Below the pieces are notes generated by a model that saw only the letters and a program-made list of their open reading frames with translations, ran no database searches and was not told the origin of the DNA. Positions 17,110 through 26,835 of a stretch of DNA of 56,752 bases are shown piece by piece. Source of the DNA: Clostridiaceae bacterium (GTDB lineage: Bacteria; Bacillota; Clostridia; Lachnospirales; Lachnospiraceae). The position numbers and the translations under genes are program-made. The stretch's first letter is position 1, and each line of letters starts with the position of its first letter. The stretch spans positions 1 through 56,752 of the forward strand of contig CAJSZV010000030.1 in NCBI GenBank assembly GCA_910574345.1, in the 5' to 3' direction.

Positions 17110-18416
17110 TGGAGCGGAAAAGGAAATTAATTGTTTTTTCAGCTGACGCTATGGTGTGGGAGGATGTGGAATATTTTAAGACCCTTCCTAATTATAAAAA
17201 ATATCTTGCTGGCGGATGTATGATTGAAAAGGTGGAATCCGTATACCCGACCATTACATATCCATGCCATACGACCATGGCTACGGGAGTGTGGCCCGAT
17301 AAGCATAAGGTTCCGGGAAATTATCAGTTTAAGCCCGGCATGTCTCCCCTGCCCTGGAGATGGGATTATGACTTTGTGGAGTGGAAAGAAGATATTTTTA
17401 CTGCAGCGAAAAAGGCAGGGTATACCACGGCGGCCATTTTCTGGCCTGTGACCGGCAATCATCCGTATATTGATTATCTCATAGACGAGTATTGGACCCA
17501 GGGGCCGGAGGATACGCCCAGACAGGCATGGAAAAGGATGGGCTCCAGTGAGGAGATGCTGGATATTGTAGAGCGCCATATCGGTGAGAACAAGATCCGC
17601 ATTCATCCCCCTACGGAACGATTTATTATCAGCTGTACCTGCGATATCATACGCCAGTACAATCCCGATGTCATCTTTCTCCATCCGGCCAATATTGACG
17701 CGTACCGCCATGACACAGGACTTTTTAATGACAAGGTTTTAGTGGGTGTGGAGGAGACAGACCAGTGGATCGGGGAGATCATGAAGGCTGTGGAGGATGC
17801 AGGGGAGCTTGAGAATACCAATCTGGTACTTACCAGCGATCATGGTCAGATGGAGATTAAGAGAGTGATCAATCCCAACGTGATATTGGCGGATCACGGG
17901 CTGATCAGAAAGAATGAGGACGGTACATTAAAAGACTGGGACGTATGGTGCGTGTCCGGCGGAATGTCGGCTCTTGTCTATTTAAAGGATCCTGACAACA
18001 GACGGATATATGAAAAGACTTATAAAATCCTTTCTGATATGGCGGAGGAGGGTATCTATGGCATCAGCAAAGTATTTACAAAAGAGGAAGCAGGCGCTCA
18101 CCATCTGGACGGAACTTTCTCCTTTGTCCTGGAGACAGACGACTATACTTCTTTCGGCGATAAGATAAACCGGCCTCTGGTAACCAATTATGATTCTGCG
18201 GATTACCGCTATGGAAGGGCTACTCACGGATATCTTCCCCACAAAGGCCCTCAGCCCATCTTTATGGCAAAAGGCCCGGATTTCAGAGAAGGCGTGGTGC
18301 TGGAAAGAGGACGTTTGATTGACCAGGCGCCTACCTATGCAAAGATTTTGGGAACAGAACTTCCTAATGCAGACGGCAGGGTCATAGAAAGCTTTATTCG
18401 TAAAGTACAGGAATAG
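17109..18416 (+). CDS. Alkaline phosphatase-superfamily phosphodiesterase (NPP-like)
   Basis: A 435-residue protein of the type I phosphodiesterase/nucleotide pyrophosphatase family. FSADAMVWEDV near the N-terminus carries a metal-binding aspartate. The nucleophile region is PTITYPCHTTMATGVWPDKH, and LTSDHGQ and ATHGYLPH supply further metal ligands. There is no signal peptide, so it acts in the cytoplasm after import. Family members cleave phosphodiesters such as nucleotide pyrophosphates or glycerophosphodiesters. In this operon it suggests the imported compound carries a phosphodiester, for example a polyol-phosphate conjugate. The exact reaction is unknown. Confidence 0.82.
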   Translation: MERKRKLIVFSADAMVWEDVEYFKTLPNYKKYLAGGCMIEKVESVYPTITYPCHTTMATGVWPDKHKVPGNYQFKPGMSPLPWRWDYDFVEWKEDIFTAAKKAGYTTAAIFWPVTGNHPYIDYLIDEYWTQGPEDTPRQAWKRMGSSEEMLDIVERHIGENKIRIHPPTERFIISCTCDIIRQYNPDVIFLHPANIDAYRHDTGLFNDKVLVGVEETDQWIGEIMKAVEDAGELENTNLVLTSDHGQMEIKRVINPNVILADHGLIRKNEDGTLKDWDVWCVSGGMSALVYLKDPDNRRIYEKTYKILSDMAEEGIYGISKVFTKEEAGAHHLDGTFSFVLETDDYTSFGDKINRPLVTNYDSADYRYGRATHGYLPHKGPQPIFMAKGPDFREGVVLERGRLIDQAPTYAKILGTELPNADGRVIESFIRKVQE

Positions 18417-18452
18417 AACAGACAGTAAACAAATGGTGAAAGGGGTACGTAG

Positions 18453-19505
18453 ATGGCAGCCATAGAATTTAAGAACGTAACAAAAAAGTTTGGCAATCAT
18501 GTGGTGATTGAGAACATTAATCTGAAGATTAAAGACGGTTCCTTTACGGTTTTGGTAGGACCTTCGGGATGCGGAAAGACCACTCTTCTCAGGATGATTG
18601 CAGGTATCGGCCCTCAGACCTCAGGCCAGGTTCTCATTGACGGAAATGATGTGACTGAGATAGCGCCTGGAAAGAGAGGCGTGGCTATGGTGTTTCAGAA
18701 CTATGCGATTTATCCTACCATGAATGTGAGAGACAACATTGAATTTGGCCTGAAGAATAACAAGATTCCTAAAGAAGAAAGGGATATTCTGGTGAAGGAA
18801 GCCAGTGAGAAGGTGGGCCTTGAGGAATATCTGGACCGGAAGCCAAGTACGCTTTCAGGCGGCCAGCGGCAGAGAGTGGCTCTGGCCAGGGCTATGGTGA
18901 AAAAACCCTCCGTATTTCTTATGGACGAGCCCCTTTCCAACCTGGATGCCAAGCTGCGGGTGCAGATGAGGGTAGAACTTATAGAGCTGCACAAAAAGCT
19001 GCAGACCACGTTTGTGTATGTAACCCATGACCAGGTGGAGGCCATGAGTATGGCGGATACGGTCATTCTCATGAACAACGGATTTATCCAGCAGATCGCC
19101 GCGCCTGAAGAGATCTACAGAAATCCGGCCAATTTATTTACAGCCAGATTTATCGGTTCTCCGGCCATGAATATTGTGGAACTGAATGACGGGATTCGTC
19201 TGGGATTCAGGCCTGAGAGGGGGATACTGTCGGATGAGGCCGACCCCAAGGCTGATTTCTCTGTGGAGGGACAGGTTGTAACCAGAGAAATGCTGGGACG
19301 TGAGACAACATACTCTGTCAGGGACCCACAGGGCAGAACCTATATGGTTACAGGTCTTGATGATCCATACAAAGTAGATGACAAGGTATATTTGAATGTA
19401 AGCCTGAAACATATCTACTTTTTCGGGAAGGACGAGCAGAGAATTTATGAGGAGGATGCACAGCAGTATCAGGCATGCCTGGAAGCGTTAAGGAGGGGCC
19501 TATGA
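18453..19505 (+). CDS. ABC transporter ATP-binding protein (UgpC/MsmK type)
   Basis: A 350-residue ATPase of the carbohydrate-uptake-1 family. Walker A GPSGCGKTT is at 36-44, the signature LSGGQ at 134-138 and Walker B VFLMDEP at 154-160. A C-terminal TOBE-type regulatory domain follows (about 235-350). It energises the importer whose permeases and binding protein follow, and may also serve the ATPase-less importer at 41007-44112. The start codon of the next permease overlaps its stop. Confidence 0.93.
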   Translation: MAAIEFKNVTKKFGNHVVIENINLKIKDGSFTVLVGPSGCGKTTLLRMIAGIGPQTSGQVLIDGNDVTEIAPGKRGVAMVFQNYAIYPTMNVRDNIEFGLKNNKIPKEERDILVKEASEKVGLEEYLDRKPSTLSGGQRQRVALARAMVKKPSVFLMDEPLSNLDAKLRVQMRVELIELHKKLQTTFVYVTHDQVEAMSMADTVILMNNGFIQQIAAPEEIYRNPANLFTARFIGSPAMNIVELNDGIRLGFRPERGILSDEADPKADFSVEGQVVTREMLGRETTYSVRDPQGRTYMVTGLDDPYKVDDKVYLNVSLKHIYFFGKDEQRIYEEDAQQYQACLEALRRGL

Positions 19506-20395
19506 AGAATGTAAAAGACAGGTTTTGGGAGAAGATCGGTCCTTATCTGCTGGTGGCTCCCGCTATGACCGGAATTGCCTTGTTTGTGATCTATCCCATT
19601 ATTAAGCTGATTTCCATGAGTTTTTATAAAGTCAATCAGCTGAATCCGGATAAGACAAAGTTTGTGGGATTTAGTAATTACCAGAAGATGTTTAAGACAG
19701 CGGAGTTTCAGAAGGCATTGGTGAATACCGGATATTATGCCCTGTTCATGATTTTGATCGTACTCGGATGTTCCCTTATTCTGGCCGTATGGCTGGGCTC
19801 TAAGAAATCCAGGGTTAATTCCGCGGCACAGGCGTCGGCATTTCTGCCCCATATTATATCCATGGTTTCCGTAGGATTGATCTTCCAGCAGATGATGGAT
19901 CCGGATTACGGCATATTCAATGCTCTTCTTGGGGCCATGGGACTGCAAAAGAGTCAGTTCCTCAGGAGCTCTGATTCAGCCATGAACTCGGTAATTTTTA
20001 CCTCGGCGTGGAAAAGTATCGGCTACTATACATTGATTTTGATTGCGGCGCTCCAAAGCATTCCGGAAAGTATCTATGAGGCGGCGGATCTGGACAATGC
20101 GGGAAGTGTAAGGACCTTTTTCAAGATTACCCTTCCCATGATCTCTCCCCAGATATTCTTTGTGCTGATCGTTATGACCATCGGCAATTTCAAAGTGTTT
20201 GAGACCATCAGGGTTATGACCTCAGGCGGACCAAACAATGCGACTACATCTCTGGTTTACTATATTTACAATAAGGTATTTATGGATTTCGACGTGGGAC
20301 GGGCGGCAGCCGGCGGAGTGATTCTGCTTATTATCGTAGGAATTATGACAGTCCTTTATTTTGTAAGCTTGTCCAAGAAGGTACATTATCAATAA
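19502..20395 (+). CDS. ABC sugar transporter permease (UgpA/MalF type)
   Basis: A 297-residue inner-membrane permease with about six transmembrane segments. The coupling loop EAADLDNAGSVRTFFKITLPM matches the EAA motif of binding-protein-dependent importers. I start it at the ATG at 19502, which overlaps the ATPase stop (ATGA) and has AGGAGGGG upstream. It pairs with the following permease. Confidence 0.93.
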   Translation: MKNVKDRFWEKIGPYLLVAPAMTGIALFVIYPIIKLISMSFYKVNQLNPDKTKFVGFSNYQKMFKTAEFQKALVNTGYYALFMILIVLGCSLILAVWLGSKKSRVNSAAQASAFLPHIISMVSVGLIFQQMMDPDYGIFNALLGAMGLQKSQFLRSSDSAMNSVIFTSAWKSIGYYTLILIAALQSIPESIYEAADLDNAGSVRTFFKITLPMISPQIFFVLIVMTIGNFKVFETIRVMTSGGPNNATTSLVYYIYNKVFMDFDVGRAAAGGVILLIIVGIMTVLYFVSLSKKVHYQ

Positions 20396-20410
20396 GAAAG
20401 GGGAAGAGAC

Positions 20411-21241
20411 ATGTATAAATTAAGTCAGAAAGTGTGGGCGGTAGCCGGAACCATACTAAAGGCAATTTTGATTTTTGTGTTTGTATTTCCGTTCTTATGG
20501 ATGGTATCCGTTTCCCTTCAGACAGATATGGAGATTTCATCTTCCCCCATTACATTGATTCCTGCTGTGCCGCAGTGGATCAACTTTGCAGCAGCATGGA
20601 GCAAGGGTCCTTTTCTTCTTTATCTGAAGAACTCCCTGACCATTATCGTATCGGTTATCGCCATGCAGATGGTGATTATGGTCCCGGCGGCTTACGCCTT
20701 TGCCAAATGTGATTTTAAGGGGAAGAACCTGATGTTCGGCCTGGTGCTTATTGCTTTCATGACTCCCGGACAGATTACGTTCCTTCCCATCTATCAGATG
20801 ATGTCGGAATGGGAAGTGATGGATACGCTGCTTCCCCAGATTGTTCCTTTTATGACCAATGCTTTTGGCATCTTCCTTCTGAGGCAGTATTTTATGCAGG
20901 TGCCGGATGAGCTGATCGAGGCGGCGAAGCTTGACAACGCGGGGTCATTAAAGATTGTGTATAAGCTTATGCTTCCTATGGCGAAACCGGCCATGAGCAC
21001 AGTCGTTTTATTTAGCTTTGTAAGCCACTGGAATGATTACTTCTGGCCCCTGGTTATGACTCAGACTACCAATGTGCGGACGCTTCCCATAGGAATTGCC
21101 ATGCTGAAGAACACGGAGGGAATTACCAACTGGAATATTATTATGGCCGGCAATATGATTCTTGTTATGCCTATTTTAGTTGTGTATGTATTTTGTTCCA
21201 AATCCATTATCAGATCCTTTGCCTATTCAGGCATTAAATAA
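20411..21241 (+). CDS. ABC sugar transporter permease (UgpE/MalG type)
   Basis: A 276-residue inner-membrane permease with about six transmembrane segments. The EAA loop is EAAKLDNAGSLKIVYKLMLPM. It completes the transmembrane part of the importer with the gene 15 bases upstream; a ribosome binding site (AAAGGGG) precedes the ATG. Confidence 0.93.
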   Translation: MYKLSQKVWAVAGTILKAILIFVFVFPFLWMVSVSLQTDMEISSSPITLIPAVPQWINFAAAWSKGPFLLYLKNSLTIIVSVIAMQMVIMVPAAYAFAKCDFKGKNLMFGLVLIAFMTPGQITFLPIYQMMSEWEVMDTLLPQIVPFMTNAFGIFLLRQYFMQVPDELIEAAKLDNAGSLKIVYKLMLPMAKPAMSTVVLFSFVSHWNDYFWPLVMTQTTNVRTLPIGIAMLKNTEGITNWNIIMAGNMILVMPILVVYVFCSKSIIRSFAYSGIK

Positions 21242-21281
21242 AGGGTAACAGTTAAAACATTTTAAAAGAGGAGGATTTACA

Positions 21282-22664
21282 ATGAAAAGAACAATGAAGA
21301 GAATGACCGCATGGGTTATGGCTTCCGCTATGATGCTGGGACTTGCTGCCTGCGGTGGAAGCAGCAGTTCAGGCGAAGCTCAGACGCCGGCGGCTACGGA
21401 AGCGGCTAAAACCGAGGCGGCAAAGGCGGAAACAACAGCACCGGCGGCCGAAGCGCCTGCCAGCGGTGAGAAGACGAAAGTAAACTTCTGGCATTCCATG
21501 AGCGGAAGCAACGGAGAACTTCTCCAGTCCATCGTAGATGATTATAATGCATCTCAGGACAAAGTAGAAGTGGTTGCGGAGTTTCAGGGTGACTATTATG
21601 CAGCTATCGCAAAAGCGCAGACAGCCATTGCTGCAGGCAACGGACCGGATATTCTTCAGACAGGTTCCGGCCAGGTATCCATTTTAGCCAAGGAAGAGGG
21701 CGTTTTGGAGAATCTGGTACCGTGGATGGATAAATCGGGAATGGAATTCTCTGACTTTGATCCTACATTTATCACTGGTATGAGCCTGGATCCCAACAAC
21801 ACGGAATCCCTGGTGGCCTTCCCCATGGGCTGTTCCACACCTGTTATGTACTGCAACATGGATATCCTTAAGGAAGCAGGGGCAGAAGTTCCTACCAGCT
21901 GGGAAGAGATGAGCGAGCTTAGCAAGAAACTGATCGCGGACGGAAAGATAGAGTACGGATTTTCTCTTATTCATGACTGCTGGTATTTCTGGATGTTCGT
22001 TGCTCAGAATGACACCACTGTATTCAGTGAGGACGGAATGAAATTCCAGTGCGTTGACGACGGAACCGGTATTGAGGCCATGCAGGTTGTTCAGGATATG
22101 TGTAAAGACAAAGTAATGTACTTCGGACCGGCTCAGGATTCTGCAGCAGCCTGCCGCGGTATGTTCTTAGACGGCAAATGTGCATTTTATATTAACTCCT
22201 GCGCGGACCTTAAGAGTGTGGAAAGCAATGCCACTTTCGATTATTCCGTACAGTATATTCCGAAGATGAAAGTCAATGCAGTTCCCAGCGGCGGCAACAC
22301 CCTTACTATGCTGGCATCTGCAGCCAACAAAGAAGCAGCCTGGGATTTCATGCACTGGCTGTACACAGACAACGGCGGCGTGGCTACTTTCGCAGCAAAT
22401 ACAGGTTACCTTCCCTGCTCCAAGACTATTGCCGAGCAGCCTATTATCAAGGAAAAGAGAGCTACCAATCCCAACTATGAAGTCGCTTACAACCAGCTTG
22501 AGTACGGCAACAATTCCCACATGGTAATGCAGCCCAACAATGGTGATGTGGCCAACAGCATTACTGCTATGATGGAAGCATGCTTCTATGACTTTGAAGA
22601 CGTAGAGGAGAGAATGAAGGTTGTAAAGGAAGAGGCTGAGGATATCCTTATTGATCTTCAATAA
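21282..22664 (+). CDS. Extracellular solute-binding lipoprotein (family 1)
   Basis: A 460-residue substrate-binding lipoprotein. The signal peptide ends in the lipobox LAAC (Cys24) and is followed by a Ser/Gly, then Ala/Thr/Glu-rich linker (about 25-68). The family 1 binding-protein fold follows, with KVNFWHSMSG near its start. It delivers an oligosaccharide, polyol or glycerophosphodiester-like compound to the permeases at 19502 and 20411. UgpB-type proteins of this family bind glycerol-3-phosphate, which fits the phosphodiesterase in the operon, but the ligand cannot be read from the sequence. Confidence 0.92.
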   Translation: MKRTMKRMTAWVMASAMMLGLAACGGSSSSGEAQTPAATEAAKTEAAKAETTAPAAEAPASGEKTKVNFWHSMSGSNGELLQSIVDDYNASQDKVEVVAEFQGDYYAAIAKAQTAIAAGNGPDILQTGSGQVSILAKEEGVLENLVPWMDKSGMEFSDFDPTFITGMSLDPNNTESLVAFPMGCSTPVMYCNMDILKEAGAEVPTSWEEMSELSKKLIADGKIEYGFSLIHDCWYFWMFVAQNDTTVFSEDGMKFQCVDDGTGIEAMQVVQDMCKDKVMYFGPAQDSAAACRGMFLDGKCAFYINSCADLKSVESNATFDYSVQYIPKMKVNAVPSGGNTLTMLASAANKEAAWDFMHWLYTDNGGVATFAANTGYLPCSKTIAEQPIIKEKRATNPNYEVAYNQLEYGNNSHMVMQPNNGDVANSITAMMEACFYDFEDVEERMKVVKEEAEDILIDLQ

Positions 22665-22688
22665 ACGGGCATACCCAGGAGGAACAGG

Positions 22689-23360
22689 ATGCAGCCATGT
22701 ATCTCGGCATCTATTATGTGTGCGGATCTAATGAACATGGAGTATCATCTGAAAGAACTGGAAAGGTGTGGCTGTGAATATATCCATGTGGATATTATGG
22801 ACGGTGTGTTTGTCCCCAATTATACATTGGGGACAGACTTTATCCGCCAGCTGCATCAGACCACTAAGATTCCTCTGGACCTCCATCTCATGGTGGAGGC
22901 GCCGGAGGATAAACTGGATTATTTTGAATTATTTCCGGAGGATGTGGTCAGTATCCATGTGGAATCCACAAGGCATCTTCAGAAGGCGTTGTCGAAGATC
23001 AGGAAGAGAGGCGCAAAGGCCTCGGCTGCCCTGAACCCGGCAACTCCTGTTTGTTATCTGGACTATCTGTATGATGACTTGGACATGGTTCTGGTGATGA
23101 CAGTCAATCCGGGATTTGCAGGACAGAAGATGATACCGTCAACTTTGGAAAAGATCACCCAGATAAAGAAACGGCTGACAGAACGGGGCCGAAGGGATGT
23201 CCCCGTAGAAGCAGACGGCAATGTGAGTTTCGAAAATGCAGTTAAGATGGCAAAGGCCGGCGCCGATATATTTGTAGCAGGAACAAGCAGTATATATCGG
23301 CAGGAGCTCCCATTTGAAGATTGTGTAAAAGAATTTCGAAAGGCGATCCTGGCCGTATAA
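22689..23360 (+). CDS. rpe: Ribulose-phosphate 3-epimerase family protein
   Basis: A 223-residue TIM-barrel epimerase interconverting ribulose-5-phosphate and xylulose-5-phosphate (or a related ketohexose phosphate). Conserved active-site blocks are HVDIMDGVFVPN, DLHLMV, TVNPGFAGQK and EADGNVSFENA. The last block replaces the usual EVDGGV, so it may be specialised. An AGGAGG site lies 6 bases before the ATG. Its place between the importer and transketolase genes suggests that the operon's product enters the pentose phosphate pathway at this step. Confidence 0.88.
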   Translation: MQPCISASIMCADLMNMEYHLKELERCGCEYIHVDIMDGVFVPNYTLGTDFIRQLHQTTKIPLDLHLMVEAPEDKLDYFELFPEDVVSIHVESTRHLQKALSKIRKRGAKASAALNPATPVCYLDYLYDDLDMVLVMTVNPGFAGQKMIPSTLEKITQIKKRLTERGRRDVPVEADGNVSFENAVKMAKAGADIFVAGTSSIYRQELPFEDCVKEFRKAILAV

Positions 23361-23429
23361 ATCATGGCGGAAAGGATGGTGTGCTGTCCGGTTCAAGGCG
23401 GCCGGCGTATCCAGGTAAGGAAGGTGTAT

Positions 23430-24779
23430 ATGGAAAGACAGGAACTTAGTTTATTGCCATTGGAAGAATTGCTGAAGAAAGAGGGAATCCTCTGCTCTTG
23501 TGGTAAATGTCACAAGTCACCTGTAGATCAGGTGGAACTGGGCAGGGATAATCTGCAAAGAATTGTGTCTATGGCAGAGGAATGCAACATGAAACATCCG
23601 GTAATCATAGCAGACAGGAACACGAAAGAGATCGGAGAAAAGGCAGGAAAGTTTCTGAGGGAAGGCGGGATTGCTCCTGTATTTCACCTTTTGGATACGG
23701 ACAGACCGGAACCGGACGAGTACTGGGTGGGTTCTGTGTCCCTGTATTATGAAAGGGAATGGGACGGAATCATCGCAGTGGGTTCGGGAACCATTAATGA
23801 CATCTGCAAGATTATTTCGTCTATGACAAAACTCCCTTATATATTGGTGGGAACGGCTCCTTCCATGGACGGATATGCTTCCAATACGTCTTCTATGGTC
23901 AGGGACGGCTTAAAGGTGTCAATTCCGTCTGCCTGTCCGTCAAAAATTCTTCTGGACACCCGGATTCTGGCTAAGGCGCCTATGCGGATGATTCAGGCGG
24001 GTTTGGGAGATATGGCGGCGAAGTACGTAAGCCTGTGTGAATGGAAGATTTCCCATCTTCTTACGGGAGAATACTATTGCCGGGAGATCGCCGATCTGGT
24101 AAAGAAATCTCTGGATACTTGTATGGAATCCTGTGAAGGTCTGGCGAAGCGGGATGAGGAAGCGGCAGGCAATGTGGCCTATGGGCTGGTGCTGTCAGGA
24201 ATCGCCATGAGCTTTGCGGGAATTTCCCGTCCCGCATCAGGAATGGAGCACTATTTTTCCCATATATGGGAGATGAATGCCTTGGAACACCATCAGGCAC
24301 ACGATCTTCACGGAATTCAGGTGGGAGTGGGAACTCTGCTCAGCATTCCTGTGATAAAGGCCATAGGGAAGATGGAGCCTGACAGAGAGAAGGCCCTGGC
24401 CTATGTGAACACTTTTGATATGGAAGAATGGAAAGGGTTTGCCAAAAAAGTCTTCGGGGCTGCCTCCCCCAGCATCATAAAGAGGGAAGAGGAAGAGCAG
24501 AAGTATAACAAACAATTCCATAAAAAGAGATTGGAGATCATTCTTTCCAAATGGGAAGAGATTCAGAAGATCATTGATGAACTGCCGGAGGAAACATGGC
24601 TGAGGGAAAAGCTTAAAGAGACGGGAGCGCCGCTGACACCTGAGGAACTGGGGATTTCCCGTGAGATGGTACATGATTCCTTTATAGCTACAAAGGATAT
24701 ACGGGATAAATATATTTCCACACGGCTTCTTTGGGATCTGGGAATGCTGGAGGAGACGGCGGACAGGTTTTTCAGATAA
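23430..24779 (+). CDS. sn-glycerol-1-phosphate dehydrogenase-like protein (AraM/EgsA family), copy 2
   Basis: A 449-residue paralogue of the protein at 14083. Matching blocks are AVGSGTINDICK, TAPSMDGYASN, GLGDMAAKYVSLCEW and RPASGMEHYFSHIWEM. An early CSCGKC motif parallels CSCGRE of copy 1. Two divergent copies in one operon suggest two different polyol-phosphate substrates, stereoisomers or a heterodimer. I chose the ATG at 23430 with AAGGAAGG upstream; the frame is open back to 23364. Confidence 0.83.
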   Translation: MERQELSLLPLEELLKKEGILCSCGKCHKSPVDQVELGRDNLQRIVSMAEECNMKHPVIIADRNTKEIGEKAGKFLREGGIAPVFHLLDTDRPEPDEYWVGSVSLYYEREWDGIIAVGSGTINDICKIISSMTKLPYILVGTAPSMDGYASNTSSMVRDGLKVSIPSACPSKILLDTRILAKAPMRMIQAGLGDMAAKYVSLCEWKISHLLTGEYYCREIADLVKKSLDTCMESCEGLAKRDEEAAGNVAYGLVLSGIAMSFAGISRPASGMEHYFSHIWEMNALEHHQAHDLHGIQVGVGTLLSIPVIKAIGKMEPDREKALAYVNTFDMEEWKGFAKKVFGAASPSIIKREEEEQKYNKQFHKKRLEIILSKWEEIQKIIDELPEETWLREKLKETGAPLTPEELGISREMVHDSFIATKDIRDKYISTRLLWDLGMLEETADRFFR

Positions 24780-24799
24780 GGATATTTGAGGAGAGAAAA

Positions 24800-26785
24800 A
24801 TGACTTTTAGAGAAGATATGGCCGTGAATGCTATACGAATTCTGTCAGCGGATATGGTGGAACATGCAGGATCCGGACATCCGGGGATGCCTTTGGGGGC
24901 GGCGGGGACTGCCTATGAACTGTGGGCTCATGAGATGAAGCATAATCCCGGACATCCAAGGTGGGCGGACAGGGACAGGTTTGTACTGTCATCGGGCCAC
25001 GGGTGTGCGCTGCTCTATTCCCTGCTTCATCTGTTTGGATATGGTTTGACTGCAGAGGATTTGACGCAGTTTAGAAAATTCGGGTCTCTGACTCCGGGAC
25101 ATCCGGAGTACGGCCATACAGTGGGTGTGGAAGCGACTACAGGGCCCCTGGGGGCGGGAGTTGCCATGGCTGTAGGTATGGCCATGGCCGAGGCCCATCT
25201 GTCGGCGGTGTTTAACCGGGACGGATATCCGGTTGTCGACCATTATACCTATGCTCTCTGCGGAGACGGGTGCATGATGGAAGGAATCAGCACGGAGGCA
25301 TTCTCTCTGGCAGGAACCTTGGGGCTGGGGAAACTTATCGTGTTGTATGACAGCAATGGGATTACCATTGAGGGTTCCACTGATTTGGCATTTACGGAGA
25401 ATGTGGAAGAGAAAATGAAAGCCCTGGGTTTCCAGACGATTATGGTGGAGGACGGCAATGATCTGGAAGCTATAGGGAAAGCTGTGAAAGCGGCAAAGGC
25501 CCATAGGGAGAGACCGTCATTTATAACGGTTAAGACAAAGATCGGCTATGGCTGTCCGGCCAAGGAGGGAAAGGCAAGCTGCCACGGGGAACCTTTGGGG
25601 GCGGAGAATGTGGCTGCCATGAGGAAGAACCTTGGCTGGCCGGAAGCGGAGCCTTTCAAGATTCCTGAGGAAGTCTATGGGTGGTATAAGGAGCTGGCAC
25701 AAAGGGGAGCCGAAGAAGAGCGTCGGTGGAATCAGATGTTTGAGAAATACTGTGAGATGTATCCGGATATGGCAAAGCTGTGGGAGCAGTATTTTGGCTG
25801 CGGTCAGGCCGGGGTTCTTCTGGAAGATAAGGAGTTCTGGGCCTTTGAGGACAAACCTAACTCAACCAGGAATCTGTCAGGGATCATGATTAACCGCCTG
25901 AAAGAAAAGCTGCCCAATCTTATAGGCGGGTCTGCTGATCTGGCTCCGTCTACGAAAACCTGCATGAAGGATGCAGGAGATTTTTCCAGGGAGAATTATA
26001 AAGGGAGAAATATACATTTCGGTATTCGGGAAGGCGCTATGGCGGCCATAGGCAATGGCATGGCCCTGCACGGCGGATTAAGGCCCTATGTCTCCACTTT
26101 TTTGGTATTTGGTGACTATCTGAAACCTATGGCCAGGCTGTCCGCCCTTATGAAGCTGCCAGTAACCTATGTTCTTACCCATGACAGTATCGGAGTGGGG
26201 GAGGACGGGCCGACCCATGAGCCTGTCGAGCAGGTGACTATGCTTAGGGCTATGCCGGGGATGATGGTTTTCCGTCCTGCAGACGCTGCGGAGACAGCTG
26301 CTGCCTGGTATTATGCCGTGACAGCCCAGGCTCATCCTGTAGCTATGGCTTTAAGCCGGCAGAACCTGCCTCAGATTTCGGGAACAGGAAAAGGGGCGTT
26401 AAAAGGCGGATATATTGTAAAAGATTGTGAAGGCATGCCTGAGGCTATTGTGATGGCCACGGGATCGGAACTTAAGCTGGCGGTAAAGGCGGCGGAGATT
26501 CTTCGGCAGGAAGGAAGACGGGTGAGGGTGGTGTCCATGCCCTGTATGGAACTTTTTGAGCAGCAGGATGAGGAATACAGAGAGTCCGTCCTTCCGAGAG
26601 AAATTCGGGCCAGAGTGGCCGTGGAAGCTCAGCGCGGCTTAGAGTGGGGACGATATGTGGGACTGGACGGAATATGTATCTGTATGGACGGGTTTGGAGC
26701 CAGCGGTCCGGCAAAGACTTTGTTTGAGCATTTCGGATTCACGGCGGAGCGGGTGGCGGAAGCGGTGAGGAGTGTGTGTAATTAA
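24800..26785 (+). CDS. tkt: Transketolase
   Basis: A 661-residue thiamine-diphosphate enzyme that transfers two-carbon units between ketose and aldose phosphates. Conserved blocks are HAGSGHPGMPLGAA near residues 20-35, the ThDP/Mg motif GDGCMMEG with LIVLYDSNGITIEG, and the GVGEDGPTHEPVEQ segment. The ATG at 24800 follows GAGGAGAG; upstream frame is shadow coding from the dehydrogenase. It is the last gene of the operon and delivers carbon into glycolysis. A genuine housekeeping copy probably exists elsewhere. Confidence 0.94.
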   Translation: MTFREDMAVNAIRILSADMVEHAGSGHPGMPLGAAGTAYELWAHEMKHNPGHPRWADRDRFVLSSGHGCALLYSLLHLFGYGLTAEDLTQFRKFGSLTPGHPEYGHTVGVEATTGPLGAGVAMAVGMAMAEAHLSAVFNRDGYPVVDHYTYALCGDGCMMEGISTEAFSLAGTLGLGKLIVLYDSNGITIEGSTDLAFTENVEEKMKALGFQTIMVEDGNDLEAIGKAVKAAKAHRERPSFITVKTKIGYGCPAKEGKASCHGEPLGAENVAAMRKNLGWPEAEPFKIPEEVYGWYKELAQRGAEEERRWNQMFEKYCEMYPDMAKLWEQYFGCGQAGVLLEDKEFWAFEDKPNSTRNLSGIMINRLKEKLPNLIGGSADLAPSTKTCMKDAGDFSRENYKGRNIHFGIREGAMAAIGNGMALHGGLRPYVSTFLVFGDYLKPMARLSALMKLPVTYVLTHDSIGVGEDGPTHEPVEQVTMLRAMPGMMVFRPADAAETAAAWYYAVTAQAHPVAMALSRQNLPQISGTGKGALKGGYIVKDCEGMPEAIVMATGSELKLAVKAAEILRQEGRRVRVVSMPCMELFEQQDEEYRESVLPREIRARVAVEAQRGLEWGRYVGLDGICICMDGFGASGPAKTLFEHFGFTAERVAEAVRSVCN

Positions 26786-26791
26786 GAGATA

Positions 26792-26822
26792 AAGGGGAGT
26801 TTGCGTTATGCAAACTCCCCTT
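26792..26822. terminator. Shared hairpin between the convergent tkt and activase genes
   Basis: A 13-bp stem AAGGGGAGTTTGC / GCAAACTCCCCTT with loop GTTAT. T-tracts are weak on both sides, so it may act as a bidirectional terminator or mRNA 3'-end stabiliser. Confidence 0.65.
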
Positions 26823-26835
26823 GTGCTGTATATGC

